The notes beneath the pieces are model-generated. The model was not told the DNA's origin and did not search any database. It saw nothing but the letters and a program-made list of their open reading frames with translations. A DNA stretch of 64,000 nucleotides from Leptolyngbya sp. FACHB-8 (GTDB taxonomy: Bacteria > Cyanobacteriota > Cyanobacteriia > Elainellales > Elainellaceae), in NCBI RefSeq assembly GCF_014695575.1, contig NZ_JACJOO010000087.1:124001-188000 (forward strand), given 5' to 3'. Numbering within the stretch: position 1 is the first letter of the stretch; each line of letters starts with the position of its first letter. A program made the position numbers and the translations under genes. Of the stretch, positions 42,196 through 50,961 are shown one piece after another.

Positions 42196-45078
42196 ATGAA
42201 ATCTCGTTCACTGATTGGTGTGTTTCCCCTGTTGATGACGTTGGCGATCGCCCCTGAACCGATGGGGTTTGCGCTGCAACGGGAATTCACCATTGCCCAT
42301 GCCACCCGCAGTACCCCTGCTCCTGCACCCTTTCCGCCCCCCCAGGAGGTTCCCGAGGGGACAATCCTGGAAGTTGACGGCTCCCGCAGCCTGATTTTGC
42401 TGAACGAAACCTTGCGACGGCAGTTTGAAGAAGCATTTCCTGGCACAACTTTGAGGATGGCCGCTGACGGAACCCCGGATGCCCTGAATCGATTGCAGCA
42501 GGGAGGCGTAGATCTGGTGGCGATTGGACGGCCTCTGTCTTCGCAAGAAAAGGCCGAGGGATTGGCGGAAGTGCCCCTACGGCGAGAAAAGATTGCTCTG
42601 ATTGTGAGTAAAGACAATCCGTTTCAGGGGCAGATTAGCTTTGATCAATTCGCCCGTATTGTTTGGGGTGAAATTACGAACTGGGAGCAACTGGGTGGCT
42701 CCGATCGCCCTGTACGCTTTATCGATCGCCCGGAAACTAGCGATACCCGTCAATCTCTCCGCTATTACGATATTTTCGCGGGCAAGGTGAGAACTGGGAA
42801 AACGGCGGTTCCGGTTGATGGGGATGAAACGGCCGGGGTGATCGAGGCCTTGGGGAAAGATGGCATCGGGTACGCCCTTTATAGCCAGGTGAAGGACAAC
42901 CCGGATGTCCGAATTGTGAAGATGCATGGGGTTTCTGCCGATAGTTCCCTCTACCCCTATTCGCAGTCTCAGGGATATGTGTATCGCAAAGAGAATGTGA
43001 GCGAGGGGGCTCAGGCGTTTTTGGGATGGGCCACCTCAGATCCTGGGAAGGCAGCGGTGACAGCGGCACGGAATGTGACCTGGAGTCAGCTTCCGGCTGA
43101 GGTACTGGCGGCGAATGCGGCCCAGTCTTCGGGTGGCCCCAGAACCGCTGGCACAACAACGGCTAATTCTCCTCAGGGCACCGGCAGCGAGCCTGCCGTT
43201 ACTGGTGCAGCCTCTTCCTCAGACCGCCCCGCCGAACCGTCTGGGGCTTTCACTACCACCGCCCCTAGAGGAGCGACCACAACCGAGCCTACAGCTCCCT
43301 CCTCCAACACTGAGGGGCCGGATGCGGCTTTCCCCTGGTGGATTTTCCTGATTCCGCTGTTGCTGGCCGGTGTGTTGTTGTTACTGCGCCGTCGCCATGA
43401 AGCCAGTGCACCGCCACCTCGCTCGCGGGCGATCGCCTCTCCACCTCCACCCGAAGCTTTGCCGGGCGCAACGGAGCCTGCTGTTAGCTTTGCTCCCAAG
43501 TCTGAGCCGCAGCCCTTGCCAGAAGTCAATCCATCAGCAGGAAATACCTTAAATACAGCAGAGCCACCTCTCCACAATAATGGGGCCGCTTTGCCAGGGG
43601 CGGCGATCGCCGGGCTGGCGGGAACGGCTATTCCCCGAAAGGCTCCCAAACCAGTTACTCCCTCCCCTCGGCGTTCCAACCCTGTCATTCCAGATCCCTG
43701 GGAAACGCCTTCATCGGTTGCCGCTGATGCTTCAGCCCCTGTGGCGGAGTCATCGGCTGCTGAGACGGGGCCTCCCGTTGAGGCAGGAGACGCAACGGCG
43801 GATCCGGCAGAGTCTGTGCGTGAGCAACCCGCAGCAGTTGTTCCAGATTCGGTCGATGCTGATCCCGCAGTGGAAGGCCCTCCGGTGGAGGCTGCACCAT
43901 CTGAATTCATGGATGATGCCGCCGTTTTAACGGGAGCAGGAGCGATCGCTGCAGCCGTCATTGCAACTTCCCTTGCCTCTCAAGCGGGTACCCCTCGAAC
44001 CCCTGGGGAGGGATCTGGTGCTCCCCTGTCAGAACCCAGCGAGGAGGCCGGAGGAGAGGAGCCGGAGGTGGTTCCTGCTGAAGTAGTACCTTCTATAGGA
44101 GCTTCGACTGAGAGCCCTTTGCCTGCTCCTGAGGCTGAAGTTGTGACAGCCGTGGCTGATGTGGCTGGCTACGAGGAAAACCACCTTCCTGTCGATGGGG
44201 ATGCACTTGATGCCGCTGAACCCGTTCCAGAACCGTTGGATGATGCAGCCGATTTGACAGAAACCGCTGCCCTGGCTGGAGCGGCGATCGCCGCAAATGC
44301 GACAGAACCGACACCCGAAACGATGGTAGAGTTGCCATCGGAAGAGGAGGCGATCGCCCATCCCTCCCATGAAGAATTACCGCTCGTTCCGGCTGATGAG
44401 TCTGGTAATCCTATGGAGGAGCAGGATGCAAACCCAGCGCTTGCAACGGGTGCTACTGCGGCTGCATTAGCGGGGCTGGCAATTGCGGCTCAGTCCTCCG
44501 ATGAAACTGAGACGGAGCCCTCTCACTCGGTTGAAGTGGCAGCAGAACGGCAGCGGGATGAGGACAGCTCGACGGAGGCCGATTTCATTCCCATGGATGA
44601 GGCACCCGAACCGCTAGAGCATGAGGATAGACTGCATCTGGTTCCGCTAGAAGCGGATGCTTCTGGTATACCAGAGCCCGCGACCGAATACCTCACCGTT
44701 GATAACCGGGCCCACTCCTTTGTGCTGGATCCTTTGCGGATGCAGCAGATGCAAGAGGTGGCCGTTCGGTACCCATTAGACTCTGGCCATTACAAAATCT
44801 TCATTGAAAGCGGAAACTTTCATTATCAGGCCGCTTCAGGTCATCCAGGTGAACCCTGGGTACTGCTATGGATTTATGGTGGAAGATTTATCAACCAGAA
44901 AACCCGTGTGCCAGTGTCGGCTACGTGGTCTACTTTGAATGGTTATCACGACAGCCTGACCCTGGAAGTGTTAGAGCCGACTACGCTCGCTGCGTTGTTC
45001 ATCGACACTTATAAGGGAGACAACGAAGGAGAACTGACCCTGTCTATTGAGCAGCTCTCCCCTCCAGAAACCCCCTGA
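42196..45078 (+). CDS. PstS-like membrane protein with shared C-terminal domain
   Basis: A 960-residue protein with signal peptide (~1-27), PstS-like domain (~50-300; LNETLRRQFEEAFPG, DLVAIGRPLSSQEKAEG, IVWGEITNWEQLGG), transmembrane helix (~378-397, FPWWIFLIPLLLAGVLLLL), a long Pro/Glu/Ala linker and a C-terminal domain (~835-960; VLLWIYGGRFINQ, TWSTLNGYHDSLTLEVLE, DNEGELTLSIEQL). The linker contains four Ala/Gly-rich hydrophobic patches (~463, ~575, ~690, ~748) such as GAGAIAAAVIAT, which may self-associate or touch the membrane. It lacks the phosphorylase part but otherwise mirrors the preceding gene, so the two look like paralogues, perhaps partners. It is 36 bp before pgi and probably co-transcribed. 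The ligand and the C-terminal domain's function are unknown. Confidence 0.85.
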   Translation: MKSRSLIGVFPLLMTLAIAPEPMGFALQREFTIAHATRSTPAPAPFPPPQEVPEGTILEVDGSRSLILLNETLRRQFEEAFPGTTLRMAADGTPDALNRLQQGGVDLVAIGRPLSSQEKAEGLAEVPLRREKIALIVSKDNPFQGQISFDQFARIVWGEITNWEQLGGSDRPVRFIDRPETSDTRQSLRYYDIFAGKVRTGKTAVPVDGDETAGVIEALGKDGIGYALYSQVKDNPDVRIVKMHGVSADSSLYPYSQSQGYVYRKENVSEGAQAFLGWATSDPGKAAVTAARNVTWSQLPAEVLAANAAQSSGGPRTAGTTTANSPQGTGSEPAVTGAASSSDRPAEPSGAFTTTAPRGATTTEPTAPSSNTEGPDAAFPWWIFLIPLLLAGVLLLLRRRHEASAPPPRSRAIASPPPPEALPGATEPAVSFAPKSEPQPLPEVNPSAGNTLNTAEPPLHNNGAALPGAAIAGLAGTAIPRKAPKPVTPSPRRSNPVIPDPWETPSSVAADASAPVAESSAAETGPPVEAGDATADPAESVREQPAAVVPDSVDADPAVEGPPVEAAPSEFMDDAAVLTGAGAIAAAVIATSLASQAGTPRTPGEGSGAPLSEPSEEAGGEEPEVVPAEVVPSIGASTESPLPAPEAEVVTAVADVAGYEENHLPVDGDALDAAEPVPEPLDDAADLTETAALAGAAIAANATEPTPETMVELPSEEEAIAHPSHEELPLVPADESGNPMEEQDANPALATGATAAALAGLAIAAQSSDETETEPSHSVEVAAERQRDEDSSTEADFIPMDEAPEPLEHEDRLHLVPLEADASGIPEPATEYLTVDNRAHSFVLDPLRMQQMQEVAVRYPLDSGHYKIFIESGNFHYQAASGHPGEPWVLLWIYGGRFINQKTRVPVSATWSTLNGYHDSLTLEVLEPTTLAALFIDTYKGDNEGELTLSIEQLSPPETP

Positions 45079-45114
45079 ACAGCCGTCAGGCTCGCATACA
45101 TGATGAGGTGACTT

Positions 45115-46701
45115 ATGGACCCAACCCAACTGTGGCAACGTTACCAGGACTGGCTCTACTATCATTCCGGCCTGGGCATATACCTGGACATCAGCCGGAT
45201 GCGGTTTGATGCCTCCCTGGTCGAGTCCCTCACGCCTAAATTTGAGAAAGCCTTCGCAGATATGGAGGCACTAGAGGCAGGGGCGATCGCCAACCCCGAC
45301 GAAGAGCGTATGGTTGGCCACTACTGGCTGCGGGATTCTGACCGCGCCCCCTCTCCTGAGCTAAAGCAGGCGATTGAAGACGGCCTTATTCAAATCGAGG
45401 AATTTGCCCGCAAAGTTCACAGCGGCGAGATCAAGCCCCCCGAAGCCGATCGCTTCACCGATTTGCTCTCGGTGGGTATTGGTGGCTCGGCTCTGGGCCC
45501 TGAGTTCGTTGCGGAAGCCCTGGCTCCCCTGAACGCTCCCATGCGGGTTCACTTTATCGATAACACCGACCCCGCCGGGATCGATCGGGTCATGACCCTG
45601 TTAAAGGATCAGCTCAAGAGCACCCTGGTACTCGTAACCACCAAATCTGGCGGCACCCCCGAGACGCGGAACGGCATGTTGGAGGTCAAGAACGTCTTTG
45701 ACCAGGCCGGGCTTAACTTCCCAGCCCATGCGATCGCCGTCACCATGCAGGGCAGCACGATGGACAAGTTCGCCAGCGATCAGCGCTGGTTGGCGGAGTT
45801 TCCCATGTTTGATTGGGTAGGCGGTCGCACCTCCGAAATGTCTGCTGTGGGTCTGCTTCCCGCCGTCCTCCAGGGTATCGACATCCGCACCATGCTGGCC
45901 GGGGCCGCCGAGATGGACGAAGCCACCCGCGCCAAAGACCTGAAGCAAAACCCTGCCGCTCTGCTGGCTTTGGCCTGGTATGCCTCCGGCAATGGCAAAG
46001 GGGAAAAGGACATGGTGATTCTGCCCTACAAAGACAGCTTGTTGCTCTTCAGCCGCTATCTCCAGCAGTTGATCATGGAATCCCTGGGCAAAGAGCTGGA
46101 TCTGGACGGTAACAAGGTCTACCAGGGCATCGCCGTCTATGGCAACAAAGGCTCCACCGACCAACACGCCTACGTGCAGCAACTCCGGGAAGGCGTTCCT
46201 AACTTCTTCGCCACCTTCATCGAAGTGCTCGAAGACCGCGACGGCCCCTCCATCGAAGTGGAGACCGGAGCCACCTCCGGCGATTTCCTCTCTGGCTTCT
46301 ATCAGGGCACGCGTCAAGCCCTCTACGAGAATGGCCGGGGCTCCGTCACCATCACCATTCCCACCGTCAACCCCCGCATCGTGGGCGCATTGATCGCTCT
46401 ATACGAACGGGCCGTGGGCTTCTACGCTTCCCTGGTCAACATCAACGCCTACCACCAACCCGGTGTAGAAGCCGGCAAGAAAGCCGCTGCCTCTATCCTC
46501 GACTTACAGCGCAAAGTCGTAGACGTTGTGAAAGCGACTGGGCAACCCCTCGATCTGGCTACCCTGGCTGAGAAAGTGGGCGCAGGCGATCGCATCGAAT
46601 CCATCTACCTGATTCTGCGACACCTGGAGGCTAACAAGCGCGGCGTGGTATTAGAGGGCGATCGCGCCAAACCCGCTACCCTAACCGTTAGTGCCGGTTA
46701 G
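45115..46701 (+). CDS. pgi: Glucose-6-phosphate isomerase
   Basis: [36 protein letters not shown], the catalytic Glu segment [12 protein letters not shown]-like region, [11 protein letters not shown] and a Lys-containing C-terminal region identify Pgi. The length of 528 residues fits cyanobacterial enzymes. It interconverts glucose-6-phosphate and fructose-6-phosphate and links glycogen breakdown to glycolysis and the oxidative pentose-phosphate pathway. GAGGTG lies 5 bp before ATG 45115. Position directly after the PstS-like gene (36 bp) suggests it is the last gene of an operon running from D-LDH. It is followed by dispersed repeat Z and a palindrome. Confidence 0.97.
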   Translation: MDPTQLWQRYQDWLYYHSGLGIYLDISRMRFDASLVESLTPKFEKAFADMEALEAGAIANPDEERMVGHYWLRDSDRAPSPELKQAIEDGLIQIEEFARKVHSGEIKPPEADRFTDLLSVGIGGSALGPEFVAEALAPLNAPMRVHFIDNTDPAGIDRVMTLLKDQLKSTLVLVTTKSGGTPETRNGMLEVKNVFDQAGLNFPAHAIAVTMQGSTMDKFASDQRWLAEFPMFDWVGGRTSEMSAVGLLPAVLQGIDIRTMLAGAAEMDEATRAKDLKQNPAALLALAWYASGNGKGEKDMVILPYKDSLLLFSRYLQQLIMESLGKELDLDGNKVYQGIAVYGNKGSTDQHAYVQQLREGVPNFFATFIEVLEDRDGPSIEVETGATSGDFLSGFYQGTRQALYENGRGSVTITIPTVNPRIVGALIALYERAVGFYASLVNINAYHQPGVEAGKKAAASILDLQRKVVDVVKATGQPLDLATLAEKVGAGDRIESIYLILRHLEANKRGVVLEGDRAKPATLTVSAG

Positions 46702-46717
46702 CCGCACAGCCTACCTG

Positions 46718-46850
46718 CATCACCCAAACCTGATCCAAACCCCACCGATGCGAAGCGGCCTGACATCCTCATGCAAAACCCCTTATGCCCAAGGGGGTCT
46801 GGGGAAGGGGCAGCCCGTCCCCCAGTCGGGGGGTTTGGGGGCGACGTGCC
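46718..46850 (+). repeat. Dispersed repeat Z, copy 2
   Basis: Starts near CACCCAAACCTGATC, contains ACCCCACCGATGCGAAGCGG and a run-rich centre, and ends GGGGGCGACG. It is the direct counterpart of the minus-strand copy at 35199-35345. Confidence 0.82.
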
Positions 46851-46932
46851 TTCAATTCAAGCCTCCGCCAAAAACACTTTTCTCCAACCACCTCAACTTC
46901 CAGGGTTTACATAAACCCACTCTCACTGGAGT

Positions 46933-46975
46933 ATTTGTGTTGTGGGGTGAGCAAAGCCTACCCCACAACACAAAT
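46933..46975. repeat. Palindrome, family 2-like
   Basis: Arms ATTTGTGTTGTGGGGT / ACCCCACAACACAAAT pair perfectly, then a mismatched tip with an AAA loop. It is followed by GCGTAAGTTCTA, a one- or two-base variant of the family-2 flank CGTAAGTCCTA. Confidence 0.8.
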
Positions 46976-47066
46976 GCGTAAGTTCTAATTCCCCTTTCGG
47001 ATCGCAAAACAATCGAATTCGCTTTGGCTGACGGCCTTGCCCACGTCCATTCCAGAGGAACCCCCG

Positions 47067-49571
47067 ATGACCGCATCCATCAACCCCTCCACCCTCACCA
47101 CCGCTGGCATCCAAGACGATCGCACCGGCCTCCACACGGAAACCCTCAAACGCGCCTTTCTAGACAATCTTTACTACATCCAGGGCAAACTCTCCTCCGA
47201 CGCCACCCCCATCGATCACTACTTGGCCCTCGCCTATACTGTGCGCGATCGCCTCATTCAACGCTGGCTCAGCACTGGCCAAACCATGTGCCGCTCCACT
47301 ACCAAAATTGTTGGCTACCTCTCCGCTGAATTCCTCGTCGGCCCCCACCTCGCCAACAACCTGATCAACCTCGATATCTACGATCCCGTCAAGCAGGCGA
47401 TCGAAGAACTGGGGCTAAGCCTGAAAGAAATCATCAACACCGAAGAAGAACCCGGCCTCGGCAACGGCGGATTGGGACGCCTCGCCGCCTGCTATATGGA
47501 CTCCCTCTCCACCCTCCAAGTCCCCGCCATTGGCTATGGCATTCGCTACGAATTCGGCATCTTCGACCAGGAAATTAAGGACGGTTGGCAGGTCGAAATC
47601 ACCGACAAGTGGTTGAAATACGGCAACCCCTGGGAGATCGCCCGCCCCCAGGAAGCCATTGAAGTTAAATTAGGCGGCTATACCGAAAGCTACACTGACG
47701 AGCAGCAACGCTACCGGGTGCGCTGGGTTCCAAAACTCACCGTCGCGGGCATTCCTTACGACACCCCCATTCTGGGCTACAAAGTCAACACCGCCAACAC
47801 TCTGCGCCTCTGGAAAGCTGAATCTCCTGAAGCCTTTGACTTTAGAGCCTTTAACCAGGGAGATTACTGGGGAGCCGTTCACGCTAAAGTCATTTCAGAA
47901 AACATTACCAAGGTGCTGTACCCCAACGATGAGCAAATTCAGGGGAAACAACTGCGCCTGGAACAACAATTCTTCTTCGTCTCCTGCTCCCTGCAAGATG
48001 TAATCCGAAGGCATTTGAACTGTGGGCGCACCCTCGACACCCTGCCCGACAAATTTGCCTTGCAGATGAACGACACTCACCCGTCGATCGCCGTTGCCGA
48101 ACTGATGCGGCTTCTGGTGGACGAGCACCTGATGAATTGGGACGCTGCCTGGGACATTACCACCCGTACCCTCGGCTTTACCAACCACACCCTGCTACCC
48201 GAAGCCCTGGAAAAGTGGCCCGTTGCCCTGTTTGGAGAAATGCTGCCCCGGCATCTGGAAATTATCTATGAAATTAACCGCCGCTTCCTGGATCAGGTGC
48301 GTATGAAGTATCCCGGCGACGTTGGGAAGGTCATGCACGTCTCCTTAATTGATGAAAGTGGCCCCCGTTACGTGCGTATGGCTAACCTCGCCTGTGTGGG
48401 CAGCCATGCTATCAACGGCGTTGCTGCCCTTCACTCGGAACTGCTCAAGAAAACGGTTCTGCACGACTTCTACGACCTGATGCCAGAGAAGTTTAGCAAC
48501 AAAACCAATGGTGTCACCCCCCGTCGCTGGATTGCCGAGAGCAATCCCGGTCTGGCTCGTTTACTAACCCGTCAGATGGGGAGCGATCGCTGGCTCACCC
48601 ATCTCAGCGACTTGCGCCAGATGGAGGGCTCTGCCGATGACCCTGGTTTTCGCAACGAATGGCGCGGAGTTAAACGTGACCTGAAGCAAAATCTGGCTGG
48701 CTACATTGCACAGCGTACTGGCATTGCCGTTAATCCTGACTCGATGTTCGACGTTCAGGTGAAACGCCTCCACGAGTACAAGCGGCAACACCTGAATGTG
48801 CTGCATATTATTACGCTCTATACCCGTCTCAAAGACAATCCCAATATGGAGATGACGCCGCGCACCTGTATTTTTGGTGGCAAAGCGGCTCCAGGTTATG
48901 CCATGGCAAAGCTGATCATCCGGCTTATTAATGCTGTTGGGGAAGTGGTGAATCGCGATCCGGATGTGGGCGATCGCCTCAAAGTCGTCTTCATTCCTGA
49001 CTATAACGTCAGTTTAGGCCAACGTATTTATCCGGCTGCTGACCTCTCCGAACAAATCTCCCTGGCTGGTCTGGAGGCCTCTGGCACTGGCAACATGAAG
49101 TTCTCGATGAATGGCGCACTCACTATTGGCACTCTAGATGGAGCCAATGTAGAAATTCGCGAAGAAGTGGGCGAAGATAACTTCTTCTTGTTTGGCATGA
49201 AAATTGAGGAAGTCGCTGCTCTCCGGGCCCAGGGCTACCGTCCTCAGGACTATTACACCAGCAACCCTATACTGAAACGGGTTATTGATTTAATTGCCAC
49301 TGGCCACTTCTCTCAGGGAGATAGCAGTCTGTTTCGTCCGCTAGTGGATAATTTACTCTCATCCGACCCTTATATGCTTTTGGCAGATTACCAGTCCTAT
49401 ATTGAGTGTCAGGATCGGGTTAGCGCCGCTTACTTGAATAACGACGACTGGACACGGATGTCAATCTTGAACACAACACGGATGGGTAAGTTTTCGAGCG
49501 ATCGCTCCATCCAGGAATATTGTCATGACATCTGGAAAGCCTCTCCAGTCCCCGTCGAACTACACGACTGA
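47067..49571 (+). CDS. glgP: Glycogen phosphorylase
   Basis: An intact 834-residue GT35 enzyme: PGLGNGGLGRLAACYMDSL, QMNDTHPSIAVAELMRLL, KTNGVTPRRW, VKRLHEYKRQHLN, GGKAAPGYAMAK and the PLP-lysine site GTGNMKFSMNGALTIGT (Lys678). It phosphorolyses alpha-1,4-glucan to glucose-1-phosphate. AGAGGAA precedes ATG 47067 by about 7 bp; the extension to 47037 is not needed. No N-terminal phosphorylation or allosteric extension is visible. It follows pgi on the same strand and precedes phosphoglycerate mutase, giving a block for glycogen catabolism. It is the catalytic counterpart of the inactive domain encoded at 36674-41629, and the two probably share ancestry by duplication. Confidence 0.97.
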   Translation: MTASINPSTLTTAGIQDDRTGLHTETLKRAFLDNLYYIQGKLSSDATPIDHYLALAYTVRDRLIQRWLSTGQTMCRSTTKIVGYLSAEFLVGPHLANNLINLDIYDPVKQAIEELGLSLKEIINTEEEPGLGNGGLGRLAACYMDSLSTLQVPAIGYGIRYEFGIFDQEIKDGWQVEITDKWLKYGNPWEIARPQEAIEVKLGGYTESYTDEQQRYRVRWVPKLTVAGIPYDTPILGYKVNTANTLRLWKAESPEAFDFRAFNQGDYWGAVHAKVISENITKVLYPNDEQIQGKQLRLEQQFFFVSCSLQDVIRRHLNCGRTLDTLPDKFALQMNDTHPSIAVAELMRLLVDEHLMNWDAAWDITTRTLGFTNHTLLPEALEKWPVALFGEMLPRHLEIIYEINRRFLDQVRMKYPGDVGKVMHVSLIDESGPRYVRMANLACVGSHAINGVAALHSELLKKTVLHDFYDLMPEKFSNKTNGVTPRRWIAESNPGLARLLTRQMGSDRWLTHLSDLRQMEGSADDPGFRNEWRGVKRDLKQNLAGYIAQRTGIAVNPDSMFDVQVKRLHEYKRQHLNVLHIITLYTRLKDNPNMEMTPRTCIFGGKAAPGYAMAKLIIRLINAVGEVVNRDPDVGDRLKVVFIPDYNVSLGQRIYPAADLSEQISLAGLEASGTGNMKFSMNGALTIGTLDGANVEIREEVGEDNFFLFGMKIEEVAALRAQGYRPQDYYTSNPILKRVIDLIATGHFSQGDSSLFRPLVDNLLSSDPYMLLADYQSYIECQDRVSAAYLNNDDWTRMSILNTTRMGKFSSDRSIQEYCHDIWKASPVPVELHD

Positions 49572-49611
49572 ACAAGTTCTACTCAACGTATCTACACGAT
49601 AGCCCTCATAA

Positions 49612-49745
49612 ACCAGATCCTTACCGACCGATGCGAAGCGCCACATTCACCTCCTACCGATAACCCCTTACGGAGGGTGCTGGGGACGCGTTTTGTCCTC
49701 AGTCAGGGGTTCTTGGGGCGCTTCGCCCCCAAGCAGAGCCTCCAA
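49612..49745 (+). repeat. Dispersed repeat Z, copy 3 (diverged)
   Basis: ACCGACCGATGCGAAGCG, then CCCCTTACGGAGGG and CAGTCAGGGGTTCTTGGGG follow the same order as in the two other copies. It lies in the 204-bp glgP to phosphoglycerate mutase gap and ends shortly before the mutase Shine-Dalgarno. Confidence 0.7.
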
Positions 49746-49775
49746 GACCCAACCCCAGAGCCAAAGGAACCCACC

Positions 49776-50474
49776 ATGTCAACTCTCATCTTGACTCGTC
49801 ATGGCCAAAGCTTGTGGAATGCCGCTAACAGATTCACTGGATGGGTTGATGTACCCCTGAGTGAACGTGGCCGTGCTGAAGCAACAATTGCCTCTACCAA
49901 GCTCCGGAACTATCGTGTCAACGTTTGTTTTACCAGTAAGTTGATAAGGGCGATCGAAACTGCGATCATCATCTTGACGGAATGTGATGACGTCTGTGGT
50001 GGCAAAATTCCTATTATCAAACATGAGGACGATGATTCTGATTGGCACGGCTGGGATAAATATGAAGGTGACCACCAACAAGAACTTCCCATCTATACCC
50101 ATGCCTTTCTAGACGAGCGCTACTACGGCAAGCTACAAGGTAAAAACAAAGCTGAAACCGTTGCTATTTATGGTGCCGAACAGGTGCAACTCTGGCGTCG
50201 CTCCTATGATGAAGCTCCTCCCGGTGGCGAAAGCCTGGAAGATACCCAAGAACGGGTTGTTCCCTGTTTTAAGAGCCGCATTATGCCTCACCTGATGCAA
50301 GGCGATAATGTTTTAATTTCGGCTCATGGTAATTCCTTGCGAGCCATCATTATGCATCTAGATCAACTGACTCCAGAAGAAGTTGTTCAGCTTGAGCTCG
50401 GTACAGGAATTCCAATTGTTTATGAATTTAATCCTGACGGCTCTATTCAGGGCAAACAAATTTTGGTTGCCTAA
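49776..50474 (+). CDS. gpmA: 2,3-bisphosphoglycerate-dependent phosphoglycerate mutase
   Basis: LTRHGQSLWNAANRFTGWVD (phosphohistidine RHG), LSERG, LDERYYGKLQGKNK and the second active-site His in LISAHGNSLRA define a cofactor-dependent mutase; 232 residues is the usual length. It interconverts 3- and 2-phosphoglycerate in glycolysis. AAAGGAA lies about 7 bp before ATG 49776; the frame start at 49677 falls in repeat Z and is rejected. Base composition is more AT-rich than in glgP (shorter GC-rich third positions), which may signal separate acquisition. Cyanobacteria usually also have a cofactor-independent enzyme, so this could be a conditional isoform. Confidence 0.93.
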   Translation: MSTLILTRHGQSLWNAANRFTGWVDVPLSERGRAEATIASTKLRNYRVNVCFTSKLIRAIETAIIILTECDDVCGGKIPIIKHEDDDSDWHGWDKYEGDHQQELPIYTHAFLDERYYGKLQGKNKAETVAIYGAEQVQLWRRSYDEAPPGGESLEDTQERVVPCFKSRIMPHLMQGDNVLISAHGNSLRAIIMHLDQLTPEEVVQLELGTGIPIVYEFNPDGSIQGKQILVA

Positions 50475-50636
50475 AACATCCTCCTGCATAAATGGCAGCG
50501 CTGTGAAGCCAAATGCTGGATATTAACCTTGGGATATATGAAGTCGTTTGTCCTGTGATAGAACCTTAACAAATTTGAATCGCACACTATGGAGACAAGT
50601 TCTGCTTAAGCAAGGGAAAGCTAGGTGTGATTTGTA

Positions 50637-50822
50637 ATGAAACGCCCAGAAGGATTTGAAACAAGATACATCGCCTTATTTACTGCCGATAGCAACGATG
50701 TTCGTGAACGGTTAAATAGCCTGAATCAGAAGCTTCAATCAGTTGTCGAAACGATTCCCCCTTCATGGCTTGAATCTTTCTCGATGCAGGCAATCGAGCC
50801 AAGCCAACAGACGATTGAGTAG
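50637..50822 (+). CDS. Possible 61-aa small protein
   Basis: A short ORF (MKRPEGFETRYIALFTADSN onward) with helical, charged content and an AGGTGTG about 8 bp before the ATG. It lies in the gap after phosphoglycerate mutase and ends just before the 50844-50914 palindrome. I recognise no family. Codon use looks ordinary, but the evidence is only length, start context and amino-acid composition, so it may be spurious. Confidence 0.35.
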   Translation: MKRPEGFETRYIALFTADSNDVRERLNSLNQKLQSVVETIPPSWLESFSMQAIEPSQQTIE

Positions 50823-50843
50823 CTATCATCTTGCACCTTTTTG

Positions 50844-50914
50844 GAGCCAAAACCCGGAAGGGCGATTTTTCTGTTTCTTCGCGACAGAAAAATCGCCCTT
50901 CCGGGTTTTGGCTC
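50844..50914. repeat. 31-bp perfect palindrome
   Basis: Two exact 31-bp arms (GAGCCAAAACCCGGAAGG at the start) enclose a 9-bp loop containing TTCTTCGCG. There is no T-tract. It lies between the small ORF and the end of the pentapeptide gene, where both transcripts converge. Confidence 0.92.
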
Positions 50915-50961
50915 TAGAGCTGAGGATACGTGGAGACACGAAAAACTAATACTTCCAACAG

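Larger units (their letters stand above)
46702..47066. other. pgi-glgP gap with repeat Z and a palindrome
   Basis: The 365-bp gap holds a copy of repeat Z (46718-46850), the palindrome at 46933-46975, and the glgP leader with AGAGGAA before ATG 47067. Short ORFs here are artefacts of the repeats. Confidence 0.7.

Noticed and set aside
43173-43961. 262-codon antisense ORF inside the 960-aa gene (and the similar 280-codon frame at 38422-39264)
   Set aside because: Ser/Gly/Ala/Thr-rich mirror images of Pro/Glu/Ala-rich coding; no start signal and no motif.
45601-46317. 238-codon antisense ORF in pgi
   Set aside because: Shadow of GC-biased codon usage in pgi, which is itself certain.
46691-46981. 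96-codon ORF after pgi
   Set aside because: Lies in repeat Z and a palindrome.
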